Source: an uncultured Roseburia sp.
GTDB taxonomy: Bacteria; Bacillota; Clostridia; Lachnospirales; Lachnospiraceae
NCBI GenBank assembly: GCA_934358955.1
Contig: CAKRLC010000109.1
Span: 1-8,818, forward strand
Length of the DNA stretch: 8,818 bases
Reading direction: 5' to 3'
Position 1 is the stretch's first letter. Each line of letters begins with the position of its first letter. This document shows positions 1-5,844 of this stretch, piece after piece. The translations under genes were made by a program, and so were the position numbers. The notes under the pieces were generated by a model. The model made no database searches and had not been told where the DNA came from. It worked only from the letters and a program-made list of their open reading frames with translations.

Positions 1-129
1 TGCTGAACACGCTTCACGCTTTCAGAGGCTTATCGGAATGTTTGCACAATGAAACTTGCAATATTTTTTTGTGCAATTTGTCATCATAAACTTAAATGCT
101 GACCTTTTGACACCCGGATCCTATTACAT
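1..129. other. Gene-free left edge
   Basis: No reading frame with a ribosome binding site is visible here on either strand. It lies beyond the secG terminator, so on the minus strand it may be the leader of a gene starting left of the window. In many Firmicutes secG is followed by rnr and smpB, but nothing here proves that. It contains an 8-bp inverted repeat (42-76) and a 7-bp tandem repeat CACGCTT at 8-21, flanked by CTGAA (3-7) and TTCAG (21-25). Confidence 0.5.
42..76. repeat. Inverted repeat TTGCACAA / TTGTGCAA
   Basis: Two perfect 8-bp arms, TTGCACAA at 42-49 and TTGTGCAA at 69-76, are separated by 19 bases. The spacer contains a third, self-complementary TTGCAA at 56-61 and a T-run next to the right arm. 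The run sits inside the loop rather than after the stem, so this is not a standard intrinsic terminator. It could be a dyad operator or a weak stem in a leader transcript. No regulator can be named from the sequence. Confidence 0.4.
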
Positions 130-159
130 AAAAAAGACTGCCGTGCATTAACGACAGTC
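130..159 (-). terminator. Intrinsic terminator of secG
   Basis: Read on the minus strand, GACTGTCG and CGGCAGTC form an 8-bp stem with one G-U pair (plus-strand arms 136-143 and 152-159). The loop is 8 nt and a run of six T follows (130-135). It begins about 12 nt after the secG stop codon, so it should end the secG transcript and make secG monocistronic. Confidence 0.88.
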
Positions 160-171
160 CTCTTAAATGTT

Positions 172-411
172 CTAGAAAATTCCCAAATTCAATACAGCTG
201 CAATTACGATAAAGAAAACAACTAATACTTTCGTGATCTTCTCAAGCATACCTTCCATGGAACGTCCTTTGTTCTTGCCCCAGTAAGTATCTGCTGCTCC
301 GGCGATTGCTCCAAGTCCCGCAGACTTGCCTTCCTGCATTAAAATAATAACTGTCAGTGCTACACTGATTATAATAAAAATAATGGTTAAAATCATCTTT
401 AAAACTGCCAA
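172..411 (-). CDS. secG: Protein-export membrane protein SecG
   Basis: SecG is the small auxiliary subunit of the SecYEG translocon in the cytoplasmic membrane; it aids SecA-driven preprotein export. The 79-residue length and two-helix hairpin fit the family. Helix one spans about residues 5-25 and ends in the typical LMQEGKSAGLGAIAG turn. The loop carries ADTYWGKNKGRS, and helix two, about 58-78, follows MLEKITKVL. The start is taken as TTG (409-411) because AGGAGG at 420-425 lies 8 nt upstream. The next in-frame ATG, codon 6, would lose the N-terminus of helix one and has no comparable site. The gene has its own sigma-A-type promoter (453-481) and a terminator directly after the stop, so it appears to be transcribed alone. 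Its divergent neighbour is the pilin-like operon. Confidence 0.95.
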   Translation of the reverse strand: MAVLKMILTIIFIIISVALTVIILMQEGKSAGLGAIAGAADTYWGKNKGRSMEGMLEKITKVLVVFFIVIAAVLNLGIF

Positions 412-419
412 TTGCTCTT

Positions 420-425
420 CCTCCT
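420..425 (-). promoter_or_regulatory. Ribosome binding site fixing the secG TTG start
   Basis: On the minus strand AGGAGG sits 8 nt before TTG. This strong site with ideal spacing decides for the TTG start over the internal ATG five codons later. Confidence 0.8.
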
Positions 426-452
426 AACGGTTCTAAATTCACAACTCATCTG

Positions 453-481
453 AGTATAACATATCCTGACCGCTATTTCAA
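453..481 (-). promoter_or_regulatory. Sigma-A promoter of secG
   Basis: On the minus strand the -35 element is TTGAAA (476-481). A 17-bp spacer (459-475) separates it from a -10 element TATACT (453-458). TG one base before the -10 makes it an extended -10 promoter. It lies about 40 bp ahead of the secG start codon and is the best promoter match in the window. Confidence 0.85.
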
Positions 482-597
482 CTATTTTTTCACCCGAATT
501 GCTTTCATCTGAACCATATGAATTACATTCCTGTGCAGCAAATCATCTCGTGTTTTACCGCTGACCGGACGATCACTCCGTAACCAAATCACTAATA

Positions 598-630
598 TTT
601 TTCCGTTTTTTTCATTTTCTTTTTTCCGTT
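598..630 (+). repeat. Direct repeat TTTTTCCGTT in the operon promoter region
   Basis: TTTTTCCGTT occurs exactly at 598-607 and again at 621-630, 23 bp apart start to start, or about two helical turns. The copies sit inside a T-rich tract just upstream of the -10-like TATAAT. The second copy lies next to where a -35 element would fall. A tandem binding site is possible, but the low-complexity background makes chance recurrence a real alternative. Confidence 0.35.
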
Positions 631-637
631 CTTACTT

Positions 638-643
638 TATAAT
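638..643 (+). promoter_or_regulatory. Candidate -10 element of the pilin-like operon
   Basis: A perfect TATAAT lies 85 bp before the first start codon. No TTGACA-like -35 element is found at 16-18 bp upstream, only a T-rich stretch. If this is the promoter, it is either weak or dependent on an activator. An overlapping alternative -10 is TATAGT at 643-648. Confidence 0.45.
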
Positions 644-728
644 ATAGTTAGTATGACCAATGGCTTATTCCCACACTTTCAGCTAACAGGAATACTGTCA
701 TTGTGAAAAACGGGGAGGATATATTTTC

Positions 729-1754
729 ATGACACAAAAGACAATGAACCGTGCAGACACCTTATGGCTTTCTAATTTCTGTGAGGAGCTGTCCATGGCT
801 CTTGCCTCGGACATTCCGGCTATCAAGGCACTTGATCTTCTCAGTGCGCACACCGACAATCAGGACTACCTCCGGATCTGTTCTTCATTAAAAGCATCCA
901 TGGGTTCAGGATGTTCTTTTTTTGGTGCTGTCTCGCAATGTGACTTTTTTCCAAAATATGCACTTACTATGATAGAAATAGGGGAACAGACAGAAAAAAT
1001 CCCGGATATTCTCTCCATTCTTGCCCGCCATTACAAGGCAGAAGCAGCGTTTCAAAAAGACTGTAAAAATATTCTCACCTACTGTCTTCTTATGGTATGG
1101 ATGACTCTGGCCGTTCTGCTTGCCCTGGTCTTAAAGGTATTCCCTCTTTTCTTCCGTCTGTCCTCTGACCTTGGAAAGGATATCACCGGCTTTGCAGCAA
1201 TCATGAATCGTTTTTCCACTTTTTTAAACCGACACCTGATCGTATTCCTTCTTTTTGCAATCCTGTTTTCTGTCATCCCTCTTTTCCTGTTCCGTACGAA
1301 GTATTTTAGGAAATTATTTCAGAAAAATGATTACTGGCTGCACGTTGAAGCCGGCCGCTTTGCTCATTGCATGGCGCTCATCCTTGAAAGTGGACTTGAT
1401 ATCAATCGCGGTCTTTTATTTGCAGAATCAGCTGCAGAAAATCCAGCTATGTCGGCTAAGATCAAAAAATGCCGAGACTTAAACACTTCTGGCAAACCAC
1501 TTTCCGAAGCTCTTCTGAGTGCCGGTATTTTCGATTCAGTATTTACACCCAAAATTATTATTGGATATCAGTCCGGACAACTTGCCACCGTCATGCATAG
1601 CCTTGCACTTGATATCGAAGAACAGCTAAGATTACGCACCTCACGTTTTCTTTCTTCCATTGAGCCGACCCTTGTACTCATACTATCCGTATTTACCGGT
1701 CTGCTCCTTTGCTCGTTCCTGATTCCATTATCCGGATTTATATTAAATATCTGA
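729..1754 (+). CDS. Type II secretion/type IV pilus platform protein, GspF/PilC/ComGB family
   Basis: This is a polytopic inner-membrane platform protein of the kind that couples a cytoplasmic assembly ATPase to pilin polymerisation. Two copies of the T2SF domain are visible, about residues 13-136 and 207-334, each with a helical cytoplasmic part. The repeated hallmarks are MIEIGEQTEKIPDIL at about 81-95 and the matching IGYQSGQLATVM at about 278-289. The second copy has lost the usual GE pair. Membrane segments lie near 115-140, 169-188 and 312-335. At 341 residues it is nearer the short ComGB form than the roughly 400-residue PilC, lacking the extended N-terminus. The ATG start has GGAGG 10 nt upstream. 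It is the first gene of a four-gene operon, and the next gene starts 15 nt after its stop. No partner ATPase is adjacent. The family call is firm; whether the machine serves competence, pili or secretion cannot be told. Confidence 0.9.
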   Translation: MTQKTMNRADTLWLSNFCEELSMALASDIPAIKALDLLSAHTDNQDYLRICSSLKASMGSGCSFFGAVSQCDFFPKYALTMIEIGEQTEKIPDILSILARHYKAEAAFQKDCKNILTYCLLMVWMTLAVLLALVLKVFPLFFRLSSDLGKDITGFAAIMNRFSTFLNRHLIVFLLFAILFSVIPLFLFRTKYFRKLFQKNDYWLHVEAGRFAHCMALILESGLDINRGLLFAESAAENPAMSAKIKKCRDLNTSGKPLSEALLSAGIFDSVFTPKIIIGYQSGQLATVMHSLALDIEEQLRLRTSRFLSSIEPTLVLILSVFTGLLLCSFLIPLSGFILNI

Positions 1755-1769
1755 CAAAGGATTTTTGCC

Positions 1770-2270
1770 ATGGACAAACCATTCCGCTTACAAACACACA
1801 AAATCAATACTCTTTTCTCGGTAATCCTGTTTTTGCTTTTTATGATCGTCATGTTTCTTACGGTTGCGATCGGTGCTCTTGATTACCACCATACGGACAG
1901 CCTTACCGCGAAAAATCAGGAAAACCGCACTGCCGTTTCCTATCTGACACAAAAGATACATCAATGTGACTCTGATGGCAGTATTCTGCTTTCTTCAGTC
2001 GGCACATCCGACGCCCTTGGGCTCTTGGAATCACCATCCAGTTCGGATTCTACCGACTCTTTCACCTATTTCTATTGCTATCAGAATTCTTTATGGGAAT
2101 GCCAGGCTGCTGCTAATGATGTGGTCCACCCAGGTGACGGTGCCCCATCTATCCCAATGCGTGCTCTTTCCATTGATCGGATCTCAGCCACTTTATATGC
2201 ACTTTCCATCACAGATACCGATGGCAATACACAGACAGTCTATCTTTCGTTTCGCACAAGACAACAATAA
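1770..2270 (+). CDS. Single-span membrane-anchored protein of the pilin-like operon (DUF4860-like)
   Basis: This 166-residue protein has a short basic N-terminus (RLQTHKINT), one membrane helix at about 14-36 and a C-terminal domain predicted outside the membrane. The segment NRTAVSYLTQKIHQCD at about 52-67, right after the helix, resembles what I remember of DUF4860 proteins found beside GspF-type genes in Lachnospiraceae. That match is from memory and unverified. There is no prepilin G|xxxxE site, unlike the next gene, so it may keep an uncleaved anchor and act as an assembly or minor component. A Ser/Asp-rich stretch lies at about 88-97, and single cysteines are at 66, 103 and 111. The ATG start has AAAGGA with GGA ending 8 nt upstream. 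Spacing of 15 nt before and 14 nt after indicates co-transcription. Function is unknown. Confidence 0.8.
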   Translation: MDKPFRLQTHKINTLFSVILFLLFMIVMFLTVAIGALDYHHTDSLTAKNQENRTAVSYLTQKIHQCDSDGSILLSSVGTSDALGLLESPSSSDSTDSFTYFYCYQNSLWECQAAANDVVHPGDGAPSIPMRALSIDRISATLYALSITDTDGNTQTVYLSFRTRQQ

Positions 2271-2284
2271 TTCGAGGTTTTTTT

Positions 2285-2743
2285 ATGAGCAATCAAACAC
2301 ATTCAAAATCAGGGCTTTTTTATATCGAGCTGACAATCAGTCTTTTCTTTTTCTGTATTCTCGTCACGTTCTGTATGAAAATTTTTTCACGCTCCAACCA
2401 GCTTACATCCGAAGCAACACAGCTGCATCATGCAGTTACCATCTGTTCCTCTATTGCTCAGATTTACCAGAGTGCCGAGAACGTAGAGGATGTTTTCCAA
2501 TCTGTATATCCGGATGCGATCCATTTGAACCAGACGATTCTAATCTATTTTAACCAGAATTTCGAACCCTGCACAAAGCAGGCTTCTGCTTATCGTGCGT
2601 ATATCCTCGTAAAAAATTCTTCGCCATCCTCTGTTGACATCCAGTTCCTGTCAGTTGCTGATAATGAAGAAATCTATTCGCTGACTGCCAGTTCCTACGA
2701 ACCGATTTCATTATATGACCTGGGAGGTGAAGTCCTTGAATAA
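2285..2743 (+). CDS. Prepilin-like protein with class III signal (minor pseudopilin)
   Basis: The 152-residue product has a prepilin-type leader: a short hydrophilic N-terminus with one Lys, then SG|LFYIE at residues 9-15. Cleavage is expected between Gly10 and Leu11, and Glu15 is the +5 glutamate of type IV pilins. The hydrophobic helix runs from about 11 to 33. Leu at +1 replaces the more common Phe or Met. The remainder is a small globular domain with cysteines at about 55 and 97. I do not recognise it as ComGC, ComGD or any named subunit; the length and operon position suggest a minor pseudopilin. Processing needs a prepilin peptidase, which is not in this window. GAGG lies 7 nt before the ATG. 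The 3' end overlaps the next start by 8 nt, pointing to coupled translation. Confidence 0.85.
   Translation: MSNQTHSKSGLFYIELTISLFFFCILVTFCMKIFSRSNQLTSEATQLHHAVTICSSIAQIYQSAENVEDVFQSVYPDAIHLNQTILIYFNQNFEPCTKQASAYRAYILVKNSSPSSVDIQFLSVADNEEIYSLTASSYEPISLYDLGGEVLE
2723..2727 (+). promoter_or_regulatory. Ribosome binding site fixing the TTG start of the last pilin-like gene
   Basis: GGAGG lies 8 nt ahead of TTG at 2736-2738. The in-frame ATG at 2715 lies upstream of this site and has no site of its own, and the GTG at 2727 overlaps it. TTG is therefore the best-supported start. Confidence 0.75.
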
Positions 2744-3212
2744 GCAAAAAAAACTTCCGTTTTTTTCCGGTATGATTTCCCTCTTGATGGCAATCATGAT
2801 CCTGTTCCTATTTTCTTTTGCTATCCGTTCTTTTTACCTGTCGAAAGAAGATGAACAAAAAAGTGCTCTCTATGCCTCAGAGGTTTCTTCCTATTATGAA
2901 GCAGATACCATTGCCCAGAATTACCTTTCCAACATTGATTTTCTGCTGGCAAGAACTTATTTACAGACATCCGGCGAAAACTCTTATTATTATAAAATAC
3001 TCTATCTTTCCAGCCAGCTGCCGGAAATGGAAGGCATTTCTAATACAGGCATCTCGTCAGATGGGAACAATATCAAGATTTCCTTTCTTGCCACAGCAAA
3101 GGATAACACCACACTTTGTGTTACTTTAAAGGTTCTATACCCGGAACAGTCTGAAGATAATTTTTATAAAGTCTCACAGTGGCAGCTTCTGCCAGACACT
3201 TCTTCTCTGTAG
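2736..3212 (+). CDS. Pilin-like membrane protein, possible GspK/PilX-type subunit
   Basis: From the TTG start the product is 158 residues. The N-terminus is basic ([12 protein letters not shown]), followed by a strong helix at about 13-33. Gly12-Met13 would be a plausible prepilin cleavage site, but position +5 is Leu rather than Glu. Absence of the +5 glutamate is typical of GspK, and PilX-like minor subunits can also lack it. After the helix, the stretch [19 protein letters not shown] at about residues 46-64 resembles the post-helix A.Y.A/E repeats of PilX/GspK-like proteins. Those family parallels are inference. Alternatively it is a plain anchored protein. The start codon overlaps the preceding stop by 8 nt. 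The last 49 bp overlap the convergent enolase gene, and no plus-strand terminator with a U-run is visible beyond the stop. Confidence 0.78.
   Translation: MNKQKKLPFFSGMISLLMAIMILFLFSFAIRSFYLSKEDEQKSALYASEVSSYYEADTIAQNYLSNIDFLLARTYLQTSGENSYYYKILYLSSQLPEMEGISNTGISSDGNNIKISFLATAKDNTTLCVTLKVLYPEQSEDNFYKVSQWQLLPDTSSL
3164..3212. other. Convergent coding overlap (tail-to-tail)
   Basis: The last 49 bp of the plus-strand pilin-like gene and the minus-strand enolase gene are the same DNA. A short perfect hairpin, TGGCAG-CTT-CTGCCA at 3180-3194, sits inside, but neither side has a proper T-run. Transcripts from both sides probably run into the opposing gene. Confidence 0.8.
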
Positions 3213-4528
3213 ATTCTCCCGGTCATTTTCCCATATTGTGCCAAATTTCCCAGCTCTTGATCTATACGCAGGAGCTGGTTATATTTTGCAGTCCTCTCGC
3301 CTCTGCACGGTGCCCCACATTTTATCTGCCCGGCATTGAACGCAACTGCAAGATCCGCAATAAATGTGCCTTCTGTTTCTCCGGAACGGTGGGAGATCAC
3401 TGTCTGGTACCCCGCACATTTTGCCAGTTCGACAGCCTCCATTGCTTCTGTTACCGTTCCAATCTGATTTACTTTTATAAGGACTGCATTCGCTGTCTGC
3501 AGCTGAATTCCACAATTAATACGTTTTGAGTTTGTCACAAACAGATCATCTCCTACCAGCTGCAGCTTCTTTCCCAATCGTCCGGTCAGTTTCTGCCAGC
3601 CTTCCCAGTCGTCCTCTGCAAGTCCGTCTTCAATTGATACAAGTGGAAATTTTTCCGAAAGCTGTTCATACAATGCGATCATTTCTTCCGTGGTTCTTCG
3701 CTTTGCTTCTCCATCTTTTCCTGCTTCCCCTTTAAAAAGATACGTTTTTGTTTTCTCATCATACAATTCACTTGCAGCCGCATCCATTGCAAATACAATG
3801 TCTTTTCCTGCGTCGTAACCCGCTTTTTCCACAGCGCGCTGCAAATAATAGAATACTTCCTCTGCATTTTTTAAATCCGGTGCAAATCCACCTTCATCAC
3901 CTACTGCAGTCTGCAGGCCATCTTCTTTTAAAATCTGTTTTAAATAATGATATACTTCTGCCCCAATCCGAAGTCCGTCCCTGTAATTTCCCGCACCAAC
4001 CGGCATGATCATAAATTCCTGGAAATCTAATGTGTTTTTCGCATGAACCCCGCCATTGATGACGTTCATCATCGGCACCGGAAGTATATGTGCCCCGGCT
4101 CCGCCAAGATAACGGTACAGTGGAAGTGACATGGCTTTTGCAGCAGCCTTAGCGCACGCCATAGATACGCCTAAAATCGCATTTGCGCCCAGGTTCCCCT
4201 TATTGTCTGTTCCATCCAATTCTGTCATAATCCTGTCAATGCCTGCCTGATCAAGCACGTTGTGCCCAAGAAGAGCTTCTCTGATCCTGGTATTTACCCG
4301 TTCAACAACTTTTTCTACGCCAAGTCCAAAATATCTTTTTTCTCCATCTCTTGACTCGATTGCTTCAAATTTTCCGGTGCTCGCTCCGGAAGGAACGGAT
4401 TCATACGCGGTTATTTTTTTCCCGGTCATTTTTTCCCGGACTTCTACTTCCACTTCTACTGTAGGATTTCCTCTTGAATCTAATATTTCCCGTGCCAAAA
4501 TATCTGTAATCTCAATTTTATTCTCCAT
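3164..4528 (-). CDS. eno: Enolase (phosphopyruvate hydratase), divergent form
   Basis: Enolase interconverts 2-phosphoglycerate and phosphoenolpyruvate in the cytosol and needs Mg2+. Visible hallmarks are [16 protein letters not shown] at 13-28, the substrate loop PSGASTGK (46-53), His162 in NGGVH, Glu171 in FQEF and the proton donor Glu212 in GDEGG. The metal ligands are Asp249, Glu300 ([11 protein letters not shown]) and Asp327 (VGDDLF). The catalytic base Lys352 (LIKVNQIGT), His380-Arg-Ser and Lys403 are also present, so the active site looks complete. Departures from common bacterial enolases are HAKNTLDF where HADNNVD is usual, ETEG for ETED, and [10 protein letters not shown] for KTGAPCRSER. 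There is a longer charged loop at about 268-280. The C-terminus, from about 435, extends past the usual end and finishes [10 protein letters not shown]. At 454 residues it exceeds the usual 420-435. AGGG lies 6 nt before the ATG. The 3' end overlaps the convergent pilin-like gene by 49 bp. It could be a second enolase paralogue. Confidence 0.93.
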   Translation of the reverse strand: MENKIEITDILAREILDSRGNPTVEVEVEVREKMTGKKITAYESVPSGASTGKFEAIESRDGEKRYFGLGVEKVVERVNTRIREALLGHNVLDQAGIDRIMTELDGTDNKGNLGANAILGVSMACAKAAAKAMSLPLYRYLGGAGAHILPVPMMNVINGGVHAKNTLDFQEFMIMPVGAGNYRDGLRIGAEVYHYLKQILKEDGLQTAVGDEGGFAPDLKNAEEVFYYLQRAVEKAGYDAGKDIVFAMDAAASELYDEKTKTYLFKGEAGKDGEAKRRTTEEMIALYEQLSEKFPLVSIEDGLAEDDWEGWQKLTGRLGKKLQLVGDDLFVTNSKRINCGIQLQTANAVLIKVNQIGTVTEAMEAVELAKCAGYQTVISHRSGETEGTFIADLAVAFNAGQIKCGAPCRGERTAKYNQLLRIDQELGNLAQYGKMTGRIYREEVSGRSCHCETL

Positions 4529-4643
4529 ACTTTTCCCTGCTTTCCTGATGACCGGTCTTTCACAGTTTTCTCCAAAGTCTGCATGTTTTCAGTTCAAAAC
4601 CGCATCATCATTTTTGCTTATAGTATGCTCTCCCTTTTCTCTT
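4529..4643. other. Spacer between the cysteine desulfurase gene and enolase gene
   Basis: This 115-bp spacer holds no gene. On the minus strand a -10-like TACTAT/TATAAG lies near 4610-4625 without a good -35 element. No clear terminator follows the desulfurase gene. Enolase may be read partly by transcription from upstream and partly from a weak promoter here. Confidence 0.4.
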
Positions 4644-5786
4644 TTATCCGCGTAAAATAGCAATATTTTTTTTCATGGATGCAACGGCGCGGTCCACATC
4701 TTCTCTCGTCGTCTCCCCGCTTAATGTCAGCCGCACTGTTCCAGGCGCATAATCTTTTGGCACATTCATTGCTTTTATCACATAAGAGATTCTTTCCTCC
4801 CCTGTATTACACGCAGAACCTCCGGATGCACAGATCCCGTCCTCCTCCATTAAAATCAGCAGGGATGCCCCTTCAATTCCCTGAAAGCTAAAATTCACAT
4901 TTCCAGGAAGGCGCATGGTTCTGTGCCCATTCAGGCGCACATGCTTTATCTCATGCAGGACTCGCTCGATCATATAATTGCGGAGCATCACTTCCCTTCG
5001 GATTTTTTCCCGCATCCGTTCCTGCGCGATCTGCGCTGCTTTTCCCATTCCAACAATTCCCGCTACGTTTTCGGTCCCGGCTCGTTTCCCCCGCTCCTGG
5101 CTGCCTCCATGAATAAATGAAGGGATATCCACCCCTTCTCTGATATACAAAAATCCCACTCCTTTTGGTCCGTGAAATTTGTGCGCACTGGCACTTAACA
5201 GATCGATCGGATCATGCTGGACAGATAATGGGATCTGTGCATATGCCTGCACCGCATCTGTATGAAACAGTATCCGCTTTTCACGCAAAAGCTTCCCTAT
5301 CTGATAAATCGGTTCGATCGTTCCTACCTCATTATTTGCAAGCATTATTGTCACTAACGTCGTATCCGGTCGGAGTTCTTTGCTAAGAGCTTCCATCGAA
5401 ACGAGTCCATCTTCGTTCACCGGAAGATAGGTCACCTCATAACCTAACCTTTCCAGATACTCACATGAATTTAAAATTGCATGATGTTCTATTTTTGTCG
5501 TAATAATATGTTTTCCTTTTTTTCTGCAGGCTGCCGCTGTATTTTTTACCGCCCAGTTATCTGACTCTGAACCACCCGATGTAAAATAGATTTCTGATGG
5601 TTTTGCATGCAGTGTTCCCGCAATGATCTCCCTTGCCTCCTCAATGGCATGTTTTGCTTCTGCTCCAAGCTTATATCCTGTCGAAGCATTTCCGTAATTC
5701 TCTTTCAGATATGGTTCCATGGCCGCTTTCACTTCTTCTGATATTTGTGTTGTGGCCGCATTGTCCAGATAAACCTGTTTATTCAT
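4644..5786 (-). CDS. Cysteine desulfurase, NifS/IscS family
   Basis: This PLP-dependent class V aminotransferase-fold enzyme takes sulfur from L-cysteine as an enzyme persulfide, for Fe-S clusters or tRNA thiolation. Visible sites are YLDNAATT at the N-terminus, the cofactor-stacking His101 in IEHH, NNEVGTIEP at 151-159 and HTDAVQ with Asp177 and Gln180. The PLP lysine Lys203 is in SASAHKFHGPKG, followed by GGSQERGKRAGTEN at 227-240. The persulfide cysteine is Cys326 in GGSACNTG. The short cysteine loop suggests group I NifS-like rather than SufS. At 380 residues it is of normal length. The reading frame is open up to 5927, but MNKQVYLDN matches the family start and GGGGAG precedes it closely. 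No iscU, nifU, iscR or thiI neighbour is present, so its sulfur acceptor cannot be inferred. It lies on the same strand as eno. Confidence 0.93.
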   Translation of the reverse strand: MNKQVYLDNAATTQISEEVKAAMEPYLKENYGNASTGYKLGAEAKHAIEEAREIIAGTLHAKPSEIYFTSGGSESDNWAVKNTAAACRKKGKHIITTKIEHHAILNSCEYLERLGYEVTYLPVNEDGLVSMEALSKELRPDTTLVTIMLANNEVGTIEPIYQIGKLLREKRILFHTDAVQAYAQIPLSVQHDPIDLLSASAHKFHGPKGVGFLYIREGVDIPSFIHGGSQERGKRAGTENVAGIVGMGKAAQIAQERMREKIRREVMLRNYMIERVLHEIKHVRLNGHRTMRLPGNVNFSFQGIEGASLLILMEEDGICASGGSACNTGEERISYVIKAMNVPKDYAPGTVRLTLSGETTREDVDRAVASMKKNIAILRG

Positions 5787-5844
5787 TTTCTCCCCACTTT
5801 TCACATATATTAACAACAAACCGGATCTTTTTCTGGAGGCATCT
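5787..5844. promoter_or_regulatory. Divergent spacer between desulfurase and flippase genes
   Basis: Only 58 bp separate the two divergent start codons, and both ribosome binding sites lie within it. An AT-rich CATATATTAAC core (about 5803-5813) could serve as a -10 region on either strand. No good -35 match was found, so this is a location for overlapping promoters rather than a defined one. Confidence 0.35.
5835..5839 (+). promoter_or_regulatory. Ribosome binding site fixing the flippase TTG start
   Basis: GGAGG lies 5 nt ahead of TTG at 5845-5847. There is no nearby in-frame ATG, and the family's conserved N-terminal region begins within ten residues of this start. Confidence 0.72.

Larger units (their letters stand above)
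426..728. other. Divergent intergenic spacer between secG and the pilin-like operon
   Basis: This 303-bp stretch holds no gene. It contains the secG promoter (453-481) on the minus strand. On the plus strand it has a pyrimidine-rich tract with a 10-bp direct repeat (598-607 and 621-630), a -10-like TATAAT (638-643), a leader of about 80 nt and the ribosome binding site of the next gene. I see no riboswitch-like or tRNA-like structure in it. Confidence 0.6.

Noticed and set aside
1..25. Tandem CACGCTT repeat flanked by CTGAA/TTCAG as a mobile-element end or catabolite operator
   Set aside because: Too short, touches the window edge and does not fit the cre consensus; no transposase or target duplication is visible.
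107..112. Perfect TTGACA on the plus strand near the left edge
   Set aside because: No -10 element at 16-18 bp, only an A-run belonging to the secG terminator, and no plus-strand gene follows.
1966..2553. 195-residue plus-strand frame spanning two pilin-like genes
   Set aside because: It is a shadow in another frame of two well-supported genes, with no ribosome binding site at its start and no recognisable protein character.
3180..3194. Hairpin TGGCAG-CTT-CTGCCA as a bidirectional terminator
   Set aside because: Only 6 bp with no T-run on either side, and it lies inside both coding regions.
4260..4655. 131-residue plus-strand frame antisense to the enolase gene start
   Set aside because: Antisense shadow of the conserved enolase N-terminus; no ribosome binding site or family features.
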